Assembly: GCA_003599885.1 (NCBI GenBank)
Contig: QZKW01000088.1
Coordinates: 1-64,000 of the forward strand
Length of the DNA stretch: 64,000 bases
Reading direction: 5' to 3'
Origin: Desulfobacteraceae bacterium
GTDB lineage: Bacteria > Desulfobacterota > Desulfobacteria > Desulfobacterales > Desulfosalsimonadaceae
Shown: positions 8,499 through 17,158 of the stretch, one piece after another
Numbering within the stretch: position 1 is the stretch's first letter
Layout of the letters: every line of letters starts with the position of its first letter
Translations under genes and position numbers: made by a program
Notes under the pieces: generated by a model
Told to the model about the DNA's origin: nothing
Database searches by the model: none
The model's input: only the letters and a program-made list of their open reading frames with translations

Positions 8499-9374
8499 CT
8501 ATTCCCCTATTTCCTTTTTTCGTTTCATCTCATAGGCGTCGCGCTGAAAGATATACAAGTCCAATGCTTCCGCACGCAAATCGTCATATTCATCAATAAA
8601 CAGAGACAACGTGTTCAACCGGTTCGTTCCGGAAACGGCCACAGCAGTCCAGGTATCATCGATATAATACGCGGGCTGCAAAAACGAATCCGGAAACAGG
8701 CTAAACGCGTCCCGCAGATTCGAAGGCCCAAGGAGCGGCAGCACAATATGACACCCGCCCCCAAGCCCATAATGCCCCAATGTCTGGCCGAAATCCTCGG
8801 GCCAGGGGGGTATTTCCATGCAGGTGGTGGCCGGGTCGAATAATCCGCCCACGCCCAGCGTGGTGTTCACGATAAACCTTCCGGTTTCCTCACCCGCCCG
8901 CCGGATTTTCAACTGAAGCAGGTTATTGACAAAGCGCACCGGATAGGACGCATTGGTGAACACTCTGGCAATCGCCAGCCGGACCGGTTTTATAACAACA
9001 AACCGGTACCCTTTGGCTGCTGGCCGGAACACCCATACGTAAAGGCTGTCATTAACCCCGGTCATGAACCGGTTATAGCCGCCCAACGGGTCTGACACCA
9101 CAACCGGCACGGTTTCATTAAATTCCCCGAAATCGTCAAACTCCGTTTCCTCTTCAGATCCAGCCGGCGGAACGCATGAGTCCGCAGGGTCTGAAGCCAG
9201 ATCGGAAGGTTGGGTTTGTCCCACCCCGTAACCGAAAACGGCGTCGCCCGCATCAAATGCCGGCCACTCCACCGCAAACACAGGTGACAGAAAAAAAAAG
9301 ACCGAAATCGTCATCGCGGCAATGTGTTTCAGCAGTTTCTGAGCCATCATCCGTTTATCCATAAATATCAACAT
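8499..9374 (-). CDS. MlaA/VacJ family protein
   Basis: A 291-residue member of the MlaA/VacJ family, the outer-membrane ring protein of phospholipid transport. Family motifs are visible: DPLGGYNRFMTGVNDSLY, RFVNNLLQLK, GRFIVNTTLGVGGLFDPA and PPWPEDFGQTLGHYGLGGG, ending with NRLNTLSLFIDEYDDLR. The N-terminus has a hydrophobic signal (MTISVFFFLSPVFA) but no lipobox cysteine, unlike E. coli VacJ, so it may not be a lipoprotein. A start 12 bp further in (ATG at 9362) is equally possible because no clear ribosome binding site is seen. It is the first gene of the mlaA-mlaC-RND-trkA-trkH series. Confidence 0.9.
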   Translation of the reverse strand: MLIFMDKRMMAQKLLKHIAAMTISVFFFLSPVFAVEWPAFDAGDAVFGYGVGQTQPSDLASDPADSCVPPAGSEEETEFDDFGEFNETVPVVVSDPLGGYNRFMTGVNDSLYVWVFRPAAKGYRFVVIKPVRLAIARVFTNASYPVRFVNNLLQLKIRRAGEETGRFIVNTTLGVGGLFDPATTCMEIPPWPEDFGQTLGHYGLGGGCHIVLPLLGPSNLRDAFSLFPDSFLQPAYYIDDTWTAVAVSGTNRLNTLSLFIDEYDDLRAEALDLYIFQRDAYEMKRKKEIGE

Positions 9375-9461
9375 TTATAAACCAAAAGCCATGGGGCGGT
9401 ATTCATCAATATGGTTGAATGATTTACCACAGGCCTTCCTAAAATACAACAGCAGATCAAT

Positions 9462-9490
9462 CGTTCTAAGATCCAATAGATCTTAGAACG
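9462..9490. repeat. Perfect 12-bp inverted repeat
   Basis: CGTTCTAAGATC at 9462-9473 and its exact complement at 9479-9490 are separated by 5 nt. It lies between the fdhA terminator and the mlaA start, upstream of mlaA. There is no T-run on either side. It could be an operator for mlaA or a second transcript-end hairpin. Confidence 0.6.
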
Positions 9491-9502
9491 GGAAACGAAC
9501 AC

Positions 9503-9539
9503 AAAAAAAGGGCGGTCTCACAGACACAAGACCGCCCTT
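9503..9539 (-). terminator. Intrinsic terminator of fdhA
   Basis: Read on the minus strand, AAGGGCGGTCT pairs with AGACCGCCCTT across a loop of about 8 nt and is followed by a run of T residues (the A-run at 9503-9509 on the plus strand). It lies 16 bp beyond the fdhA stop codon. Confidence 0.88.
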
Positions 9540-9554
9540 CATTGGTGATACGAT

Positions 9555-12320
9555 TTATGCGACTTTTGAAAGCTTGACAGCGCACACTTTGTATTCAGGA
9601 ATATTGGAAACCGGGTCCAGGGCTGCATTGGTCAGTTTGTTGGCCGCCGCTTCCGCATAATGGAACGGGATGAACACGGTGCCCGCCACCGCCATATCGG
9701 ATATTTTTACGCGCACGGTTATGGTTCCCCGCCTGGACGCCACATTAATGAGAGATTCATCGGGGATGCCGAATTTCTCGGCATCCTGAGCGGCGATCTC
9801 CACAAATGATTCCGGCGCCAGTTCATTGAGGCCATCGGTACGGCGGGTCATGGTGCCGGTATGATAGTGATACAATACCCGCCCGGTGGTCAGATAGAGC
9901 GGATATTCATCATCGGTATGCTCGGCCGGGGGAATAAATTCAATGGCGTGAAACACCCCCTTGCCGTGGGTGAACTGACTGGTATGAAGAATCGGGGTTC
10001 CGGGATGGTCCTCGGTGGGACACGGCCAGTGAAGACCGATGCTGTCAATCCGCGTATACGAAATGCCGGCATATGACGGGGTGACCCGCCGGATTTCTTC
10101 AAAAATTTCTCCGGCGTTTTTATAGGCCATGTCATAGCCCATCCGTTTGGCGATTTCACAGGTGATGCGCCAGTCGTCCCACGCAGCCCCCGGGCCGTCT
10201 ACGGCTTTGCGGACCCGCTGCACCCGGCGTTCGGTATTGGAAAACGTGCCGTCTTTTTCGGCAAAACAGACCGATGGCAAAATCACATCAGCCAGCTGGG
10301 CGGTTTCGGTCATGAAAATGTCCTGGACCACCAGAAAGTCCAGATGAGAAAAACTTTTTTCCGCATGGTTTAAATCCGGGTCCGACACCAGCGGATTTTC
10401 TCCGATGATGTACATGGCCTTGATTTCGCCTTCATGGGCCATAGGCACCATTTTGGTGACGGTCAGACCAATTTTGTCCGACAACCCGGTAACGCCCCAG
10501 GCGTCTTCCATTTTCTTGCGAACCGCCTCATCCGTCACCTTTTGATAGCCGGTGTAGACGTTGGGCAGGCCGCCCATATCACAGGCTCCCTGCACATTGT
10601 TCTGCCCCCGCAGCGGGTTCACGCCGCCGCCGGAAACGCCCAGATTGCCGCACAGCATGGCCAGGTTGGCCAGGGATTTGACATTGTCCGTTCCCGTGGT
10701 GTGCTGGGTAATGCCCATGCAGTAGAGAATGGCCCCGGCTTTGGCCCCGGCATACAACCGGGCGGCATCAATCATCTGCCGGGCCGGGATGCCGGTGATG
10801 CCTTCCACGTAATCCGGCGTGAATTTCTGAACCACGGCTTTCATGGCCTCAAAATCCGTGGTCCGGGACTCCACAAACGTCTTGTCATAGAGATTTTCAG
10901 CAATGATCACATGCATCAGGCCGTTGATCCAGGCCACATCCGTGCCGAGATTGGGGCGGAGCCAATGGTCGGCAAACCCGGTCAGCTTGATCTGACGGGG
11001 ATCCACCACGATCATTTTGGCTTTTTTGAATTTGACGGCCCGTTTCACATGCGAAGACAGCACCGGATGGTTTTCCGTGGTGTTGGACCCGGTGACCAGG
11101 ATCACGTCGGCATCTTCAATATCACCAATGGTGTTTGTCATTGCGCCACTTCCGAAAGCTGCGGCCAGACCGGCCACGGTGGAGCTGTGTCAGAGACGGG
11201 CGCAATGGTCGATGTTATTGGTCTTTAATACGGCCCGGGTGAATTTCATGGCCGCATAGTTGTCTTCATTGGAGATGCGGGCGGACGTGAGCACACCGAT
11301 GGTGTCCGCGCCATGCTTTTCCTTAATTTCTGAAAAACGTTTTGCCGTCAGATCCAGGGCTTCATCCCAGGTAGCTTCCCGGAATTTGCCGTTTTCCTTG
11401 ATCAGGGGCGTGGTGAGGCGGTCGGGGGAACTCACAAAATTAAACCCGAACCGGCCTTTGACGCACAGGCTGCCGTAGTTGGGTGGGGCATCTTCGGCCC
11501 CCGAAATTTTGACAATCCGGTTGTCCTTAACATGGAAATCCAGCTGACAGCCCACACCGCAGTAACTGCATGTGCTGCGGACTTTCTCGTCTTCCCAGGG
11601 CCGGTCAAACCGGGCGTCTTTGGGAACCAGCGCACCCACCGGACAGACCTGCATGCACTCGCCGCAGAATACGCAGTCCGAATCTTTCAGGGGTTTGTCG
11701 TCTTTGGCGATAATTTTTGCCGCATCGCCCTGATATCCGAAATTGATGGCAAGGTTGACCTGGATTTCGTTGCAGGCTTTCACGCACCGGCCGCAGAGGA
11801 TACATCTTGAAAAATCCCGGATAATAAAAGGATTGGCCATTTCCATGGGATACAGCGCGTTAACATTGGTGTACCCGCCGCCGGAAACCTGATAGTGATA
11901 GGCCAGATCCTGCAGCCGGCAGTCTCCCCAGGCTGGACACAACTCCGGACTGTTGTCTTCCTGATGGACTTTTAACTGATACGCTGTCCAGCTTTCTTCA
12001 TGGGCAGCCCGGACCGCACAGTTATGATTCCCCTTGGACAGCATCGCATGAAGGGTCTGCCGCCGGGATTCCACCACACGGGTGGATTCGGTCAGAACCG
12101 TCATATTTTCCGCAGCCCTGGTGTCACAGGCGGTCATCAGCTCTGACTGGCCCGCGATTTCCACCACGCACACGCGGCAGGTTCCGGTCGGTGTCGCGCC
12201 CTTCAGATGACACAACGTGGGAATCTTTATATTGTTTTGCAGGGCAACCTCAAGAATCGTATCGCCCGTGGTGAAATTAAACCGGTTGCCATTGATGACG
12301 ATGGTCTGTTGATTTTCCAT
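9555..12320 (-). CDS. fdhA: Formate dehydrogenase alpha subunit, selenocysteine-containing
   Basis: One 921-residue gene read through an in-frame TGA at 11190-11192 (codon 377). The local sequence is NIDHCARL-U-HSSTVAGLA, where Sec occupies the molybdenum/tungsten ligand position known from Sec formate dehydrogenases. The frame is open on both sides of the TGA and homology is continuous. Domains in order: NuoG-like [2Fe-2S] domain (CHLKGATPTGTCRVC), a Cys/His region, two [4Fe-4S] motifs (CILCGRCVKAC and CVFCGECMQVC), the [4Fe-4S] ligand set of the catalytic domain (CSYCGVGC ... GSLCVKGRFG), the molybdopterin domain, and the dinucleotide-binding C-terminus. It oxidises formate or reduces CO2 in the cytoplasm and passes electrons to partners not encoded nearby. 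No signal peptide is seen. A plain annotation would wrongly split it into two genes. Confidence 0.96.
11157..11192 (-). promoter_or_regulatory. Putative SECIS element after the Sec TGA
   Basis: Directly after the TGA on the minus strand, GGCC (11175-11172) pairs with GGCC (11166-11163) around the apical loop GGTCT (11171-11167), about 18 nt from the TGA. The loop and spacing resemble the E. coli fdhF SECIS, whose loop contains AGGUCU. This would recruit SelB with Sec-tRNA. Confidence 0.75.
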
Positions 12321-12405
12321 AACCTGTATGCCTCTCTTTCACCAAATGTATTGGTGCAATGTTGCTTCGATCACTGTAATTATTTCTATTCAAAACAAAA
12401 AAAGA

Positions 12406-12434
12406 TTCATATAAACAAATAGCTGCGCTGTCAA
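12406..12434 (-). promoter_or_regulatory. Sigma-70-type promoter for fdhA
   Basis: On the minus strand a perfect -35 box TTGACA (12434-12429) is followed by a 17-nt spacer and TATGAA (12411-12406). Transcription would give an untranslated leader of about 80 nt. That leader contains a small hairpin (CACCAA at 12340-12345 with TTGGTG at 12351-12356) just before the ribosome binding region. Confidence 0.5.
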
Positions 12435-12511
12435 CGAGATATTTTACCGGCTGATTTCACAGAGTATTTTAAACTGATACGTTCAAGTGAATGATTCGGG
12501 CGGATTTCTCA

Positions 12512-13828
12512 CTATTTCCCGCCGGATTCCACCCCTTCCGCAATCTGATTCACATCCGCCATGATTTTTTCAACATCCAGGGTCAGGAGACGCCGGTTTT
12601 CCATCACAAGCCGGCCGCCGATGATGGATGCCGCCACATCATGCCCTCCAGCGGCGTACACCAGATGGGAATACACGTTATACATGGGTGTCAGATGGGG
12701 TTTGCGGGTATCGATCACGATCATATCCGCTTTTTTCCCGACTTCAAGGGAACCAATGGATTGCTCCATCCCCAAAGCCCTGGCAGCGTCAATGGTCGCC
12801 ATCTTCAGAACGGTCTGCGCATCCATGACGGTGGGGTCCATACAATTGACCTTGTGAATCTTGGCGGCAGTGTCCATTTCTGAAAACATGTCCATATTAT
12901 TATTGCTGGTGCACCCATCCGTGCCCAGACTCACGCACACCCCGGCGTTCAGGAGCAGCGGAACCGGAGCAATGCCGGATGCCAGTTTCATGTTGCTCTC
13001 CGGATTATGGGAAACCTTTACCTGGTTGTGTACCAGCAAATCAATATCAGGCTCGGAAACCGCCACGCAATGGCAGGCCAGCAGGCGGGGGGACAGCACC
13101 CCGAGAGACGCCAGATGGGCGATGGGCGATTTGCCATACCGTTCCCTAATCGTTGCGATTTCGCTCTGCGTTTCCGCCACATGAATGATCAGGGGAATAT
13201 TATAGGATTCAGACAGCTGACCGGCACGAATCAGGAGCTCCGGTGCGCATAAATACGGGGAATGCGGCTCAACCGCCACGGTGACAAGCGGGTCACCCTG
13301 CCATTTCCGGATCAAATTTTCCGTATAGGCAAATCCCTGTTCAATCAGCCCGTAACAGGGGGACGGAAAATCATACAGCACTTCGCCCACGACCGCCCGG
13401 ACCCCGGCGGCTTTTGCCGCTTCCGCCACGGCGTCTTCAAAAAGATACATGTCCGCAAAACAGGTGGTCCCGGACAGGATCATCTCCGCGCACGCCAGCA
13501 GAGTCCCGGCATGGACTTTCTGATAATCCAGATTCGCCTCTGCCGGGAAAATATGGTCATTGAGCCAGGTCATGAGTTCCATATCATCGGCCAGCCCCCG
13601 GAAACAGGTCATGGCCGCATGGGTATGGGTATTGATCAGCCCCGGCATAATAATGCCGCCCTGCGCGTCTATGGTTTTCAAAGCATGGCAATCAAGAAAC
13701 TGCGCCGCAGGGCCGATGCCCGCAATCCGGTCTCCGGATATGGCGACTGCGCCGTTTTCAATGATGCCATGTGAGCGGTCCATGGTCACGACAACGCCGT
13801 TGGTTACCAGAATATCACATGTTTTCAA
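12512..13828 (-). CDS. mtaD: Amidohydrolase, 5'-methylthioadenosine/S-adenosylhomocysteine deaminase family
   Basis: A 438-residue amidohydrolase of the MTA/SAH deaminase (ATZ/TRZ) family. It deaminates the adenine ring of methylthioadenosine or S-adenosylhomocysteine. Metal ligands and family motifs are visible: GLINTHTHAAMTCFRG, VAVEPHSPY, IIHVAETQSEI, LACHCVAVSEPDI, and SLGTDGCTSNNNMDM with the catalytic Asp. The start overlaps the stop of the upstream nucleoside phosphorylase by 4 bp. That pairing suggests deamination followed by phosphorolysis of the inosine-type product. An alternative is aminofutalosine deaminase (MqnX), a related amidohydrolase of menaquinone synthesis. Confidence 0.88.
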   Translation of the reverse strand: MKTCDILVTNGVVVTMDRSHGIIENGAVAISGDRIAGIGPAAQFLDCHALKTIDAQGGIIMPGLINTHTHAAMTCFRGLADDMELMTWLNDHIFPAEANLDYQKVHAGTLLACAEMILSGTTCFADMYLFEDAVAEAAKAAGVRAVVGEVLYDFPSPCYGLIEQGFAYTENLIRKWQGDPLVTVAVEPHSPYLCAPELLIRAGQLSESYNIPLIIHVAETQSEIATIRERYGKSPIAHLASLGVLSPRLLACHCVAVSEPDIDLLVHNQVKVSHNPESNMKLASGIAPVPLLLNAGVCVSLGTDGCTSNNNMDMFSEMDTAAKIHKVNCMDPTVMDAQTVLKMATIDAARALGMEQSIGSLEVGKKADMIVIDTRKPHLTPMYNVYSHLVYAAGGHDVAASIIGGRLVMENRRLLTLDVEKIMADVNQIAEGVESGGK

Positions 13829-14655
13829 GTCAGTACCAGATCCTTTACAACAGATTGAATGAGAGCGGCCAGCCGGGCGGCAGCCTTCTGGGCCACTGCG
13901 ATGATCCCCGCTTCCGTATCCACCGTGGGATGGTCCGGGTCATTGATATTGGTGATGGTTGAAAGCCCCAGAATTTTCATGCCCGCATGCACACCGGCAA
14001 TGGCTTCCTGAACCGTCGAGAACCCCACGGCATCTGCGCCGATCTGCCGTAAAAAACGGGTTTCCGCTGATGTTTCAAGGGATGGGCCTTTCAGCCCTGC
14101 GTAAACGCCGCTGCGGATTTCCCAGCCGCTGGATCTGGCCGCATTTCGGGCAAGGCCGGAGAGATGTTTATCATATACGGCCGTCATGTCGGGAAAACGC
14201 GGGCCCCACTCATCTTCATTGGGACCCGCCAGGGGGTTTTCCCCGGTTAAATTCATATGGTCTTCAATAATCATGATATCGCCCGGATGAAACGCCAGAT
14301 TCAGGCCTCCGGCGGCATTGGTCAGAATCAGGGTGTGGACACCCATCATCTGCATCACGCGGACCGGGAAGGTCACCGCCTGCGGAGAGTAGCCTTCATA
14401 AAGGTGGAACCGTCCCTGCAGAGCGATCACCTCTTTGCCTGCAAGGGTTCCGGACACGAGCCGGCCATGATGGCTCTGCACGGTGGAGCGGGGGAAATGA
14501 GGGATGTCCGCATAGTCGATGAATGTCTTCACGTCAATTGCGCCAAGACTTTCGCCCAGTCCGGTGCCGGTCATAATCCCGACGGATGGCGGACAGCCGA
14601 TCCGGGGCTTTAAATATTCGACCGCTTCAAGCACGCTTTCCTTGTGGGTTCGCAT
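13825..14655 (-). CDS. Purine nucleoside phosphorylase, PunA/MTAP family
   Basis: A 276-residue trimeric-type purine nucleoside phosphorylase. The phosphate and substrate motifs are present: GIMTGTGLGESLGAI, FPRSTVQSHHGRLVSG, ALQGRFHLYEGY, TLILTNAAGGLN and the GPSLETSAETRFL region. It splits purine ribonucleosides with phosphate to base and ribose-1-phosphate. It is the first gene of a two-gene operon with the MTA/SAH deaminase, so methylthioinosine or inosine is a plausible substrate, which remains an inference. Confidence 0.92.
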   Translation of the reverse strand: MRTHKESVLEAVEYLKPRIGCPPSVGIMTGTGLGESLGAIDVKTFIDYADIPHFPRSTVQSHHGRLVSGTLAGKEVIALQGRFHLYEGYSPQAVTFPVRVMQMMGVHTLILTNAAGGLNLAFHPGDIMIIEDHMNLTGENPLAGPNEDEWGPRFPDMTAVYDKHLSGLARNAARSSGWEIRSGVYAGLKGPSLETSAETRFLRQIGADAVGFSTVQEAIAGVHAGMKILGLSTITNINDPDHPTVDTEAGIIAVAQKAAARLAALIQSVVKDLVLT

Positions 14656-14991
14656 GTTTTGTCTACCTCATGATATTATTAAAAAACAGCTATCCGTTGA
14701 TTAAAGAAACAGCTACCCGGCCCGCCAAAAAAGTTGATATTAATCTTTGCACTCAATACCCGTCAAGCAAACAAATGGAAATCGTCATCGATTCATTAAA
14801 CGGTCAATTTTGAACCTCAAGAACGATATTGACATTTTGAAGAGATTGTGACGGATATAACAATTCATTTTTATTTGAAGTTAAAATGAATTGGATGTCC
14901 CTTTAAAGCCATATCATTTGAATTTATTAAATAAATCAATGAGTTCAGATGAATGATACAGTAATGGAATTTTGTAATCAGGAGTTCAGTC
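14656..14991. promoter_or_regulatory. Divergent intergenic region with an 11-bp inverted repeat
   Basis: This 336-bp gap separates two divergent genes. A perfect 11-bp inverted repeat (CAATTCATTTT at 14861-14871 with AAAATGAATTG at 14883-14893, 11-nt spacer) lies about 100 bp before the RnfB-like gene. A TTGACA at 14829-14834 lies just upstream, but the best -10 matches (GATATA, TATAAC) are 19-21 nt away, so the promoter is uncertain. The repeat geometry fits a dimeric regulator operator. Confidence 0.5.
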
Positions 14992-17079
14992 ATGATTGAA
15001 GCATTGTTACTGATGGGTGGAATGGGCGTGGTCATCGGCATCGGCCTGGCGCTGGCTTCAAAAATTTTTTACGTGTATGTCGACCCGCTGGTTGAAAAAA
15101 TCGAAGGCCTGCTTCCGGGTGCGAACTGCGGCGGATGCGGTCTTCCCGGCTGTTCCGCCAATGCAGTGGCTGTCGCCAACGGCAAAGCATCACCCGCCTC
15201 ATGCGTGGCCGGCGGAGCCGACCTGGCCCAAATGATTGCGGAAGCCATGGGGATGAAAATTGAGGCCAAAGAACCGGACATTGCCCTCTCCGGATGCACA
15301 TACGGCGTCAAAGACGCAAAGGTGAAATTTTCATACAACGGCCTCAGCACCTGTCAGGCGGCATCCATGCTGTATGGCGGCATGAAAGAATGCCAGATCG
15401 GCTGCCTGGGCCTGGGCTCCTGTGTGACCGCCTGCCCGTTTAACGCCCTGAAGATGGGGGAAAAGGGACTGCCGGTGGTGGATGCCGCCAAATGCACGGG
15501 CTGCGGCACCTGCGAGCGTGTCTGCCCCAAACACATCATTACGCTGTCATCGGTCACCCGGAGAATTTTAAAGGAATACACGACGGATGACTGCACGACG
15601 CCGTGCCAGCGCGCATGCCCGGCAGGCATCAATATCAGTGAATACATCCGGCTGATCGCCGAAAAGAAATACCGTGAATCGGTTCAGCTCATCAAAGAAA
15701 GAAATCCCTTCCCCACGGTCATTGGACGCATCTGCCCCCGGCCCTGCGAAAATGATTGCCGCAGACAACTGGTGGATGAACCCGTGGCTATTAACTTTCT
15801 GAAACGATTCGCTGCCGATTATGAAATGAAATCCAATGAGCGCATCCTTCCGTTTAAAGCCCCGGAAACCCATCGCCGGATTGCGGTGGTCGGCGGCGGC
15901 GTGGAAGGCTTGTCCACAGCTTTTTTCAGCGCCCGTCTGGGACACGCGCCCACGGTTTTTGAAGCCGCTCCGCAGTTGGGCGGCATACTGAGAACCGCCA
16001 TCGCCCAGTATCGCCTGCCCCATGACATTCTGGACTGGGACATTGAAGGCGTGCTTGAAATGGGCGTCAAGGCGGAAACAAAAAAAGCCCTTGGCAAAGA
16101 TTTCACCATTCCATCCCTGCTGGCCGGTGGTTTTGAAGCGGTTTTTCTGGCTGTGGGCGGGTGGGACAGCCGCACGGAACGATTAAAAGACGCGCCTGCC
16201 GAACCCGTTATTCCCGGCATCCATCTGCTAATCGATTTGTTGAAAACAGGGCCTGAAAACAAACACCAGCTCTTCATCGGAAAAACCATCGTGATCGCAG
16301 AAAGCGGGCAGATGACGCCGGATGCGGCGGTGGCCTGCAAGAAGCTTGGGGCCCAAAAAATTATCGCCATATTTAAAAACGCAAAAGAAGCAGTGGCGCT
16401 AAGTGATGACGCCATTAAAAAGCTCAAGGAGGATAATGTCTCCCTGGTATTTAATTCAACGATCACCCGCCTGTCCGGTGTGGGCAATGCGCTGACAGAG
16501 GTTGTGGTTTCAGACATTTCTTCAACCGAGTCGGTCGCCGTTCCTGCCGATACGCTGATCATCGATTCCGGAAGAGCGCCTGAACTTATCTTTACGGAAC
16601 CCAAAACCGAAGCCGCTGAAAACGCGGATGAACCCGCCGGCCAGAAAAAGAAGGCATCAGCAGACAAGATTCTTTGGACCGCTGTTCCGCCTTCCAAAAA
16701 TCCGGAGTACGGACCGGGCATCGGCCTGCTGGCGAAAGGGGATGTGATCACCGATTTCAGCGCTGCCATCCGCGCCATCGGGGCCGGCCGCCGCGCCGCC
16801 GCATCCATTCATAAAGTGTTAAACGAGATCCCGCTGGATCTGCCAAACCATGTGGTAACCGCCCGGACTTTTGTGCAGAATGTGACGATTCTGGAAAATG
16901 TCTCGTCATCCCCGCGGCAGATCATGCCGTTGAATCCGGTGAGAGATATCCCCAGGAAAAAAGCGGAAATTGAAAACGGGTTTACAGAGGAAATGGCCAT
17001 CGCCGAGGCAAACCGCTGCCTGAAATGCGGCCTTATCTGCTACGCCGACCAATCAGTTCAGATTCAAAAGGCGTCCTAA
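14992..17079 (+). CDS. Orphan RnfB-like ferredoxin / GltD-like flavin domain fusion
   Basis: A 695-residue paralogue of the RnfB fusion in the rnf operon. It has an N-terminal membrane helix, the RnfB four-cysteine Fe-S motif (C46, C49, C54, C71), two ferredoxin motifs (CLGLGSCVTACP and CTGCGTCERVCP), an extra Cys-rich linker (CTTPCQRACP, ICPRPCENDC) and a GltD/NADPH-oxidoreductase fold. The FAD motif VVGGGVEGLS is kept. The second dinucleotide site, which reads VAVIGGGNTAID in the operon copy, is here IVIAESGQMTPD, so the glycine pattern is lost and NAD(P) binding is doubtful. The C-terminus ends with a cysteine motif (CLKCGLIC). It has its own promoter region with an inverted repeat and a terminator at about 17.13 kb. 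Its electron partner is unknown. Confidence 0.85.
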   Translation: MIEALLLMGGMGVVIGIGLALASKIFYVYVDPLVEKIEGLLPGANCGGCGLPGCSANAVAVANGKASPASCVAGGADLAQMIAEAMGMKIEAKEPDIALSGCTYGVKDAKVKFSYNGLSTCQAASMLYGGMKECQIGCLGLGSCVTACPFNALKMGEKGLPVVDAAKCTGCGTCERVCPKHIITLSSVTRRILKEYTTDDCTTPCQRACPAGINISEYIRLIAEKKYRESVQLIKERNPFPTVIGRICPRPCENDCRRQLVDEPVAINFLKRFAADYEMKSNERILPFKAPETHRRIAVVGGGVEGLSTAFFSARLGHAPTVFEAAPQLGGILRTAIAQYRLPHDILDWDIEGVLEMGVKAETKKALGKDFTIPSLLAGGFEAVFLAVGGWDSRTERLKDAPAEPVIPGIHLLIDLLKTGPENKHQLFIGKTIVIAESGQMTPDAAVACKKLGAQKIIAIFKNAKEAVALSDDAIKKLKEDNVSLVFNSTITRLSGVGNALTEVVVSDISSTESVAVPADTLIIDSGRAPELIFTEPKTEAAENADEPAGQKKKASADKILWTAVPPSKNPEYGPGIGLLAKGDVITDFSAAIRAIGAGRRAAASIHKVLNEIPLDLPNHVVTARTFVQNVTILENVSSSPRQIMPLNPVRDIPRKKAEIENGFTEEMAIAEANRCLKCGLICYADQSVQIQKAS

Positions 17080-17108
17080 AGAGAACCGGCATTTTCCCAT
17101 CATCAAAC

Positions 17109-17152
17109 AAAAAAAGAGTAAGGCGGCCTGCGCCCCTTCCTCTTTTTTTTTG
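17109..17152. terminator. Bidirectional terminator between convergent genes
   Basis: An A-run plus GAG-AAGG arm (17109-17122) pairs with CCTT-CCTCTTTTTTT (17135-17151) around a GC-rich apex. The T-run lies on the plus strand and the A-run gives T residues on the minus strand. It separates the RnfB-like gene from the convergent DUF748 gene. Confidence 0.7.
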
Positions 17153-17158
17153 GTTGAT

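Noticed and set aside
9555-11177. Reading this as a separate molybdopterin oxidoreductase gene with its own start
   Set aside because: The apparent start is a GTG inside the conserved Sec region; homology continues upstream through the TGA, so it is the C-terminal part of fdhA.
15819-16808. A 329-codon open frame on the minus strand inside the RnfB-like gene
   Set aside because: It is the antisense shadow of the high-GC coding frame; its composition (Ser/Pro/Ala-rich) and lack of domains show no real gene.
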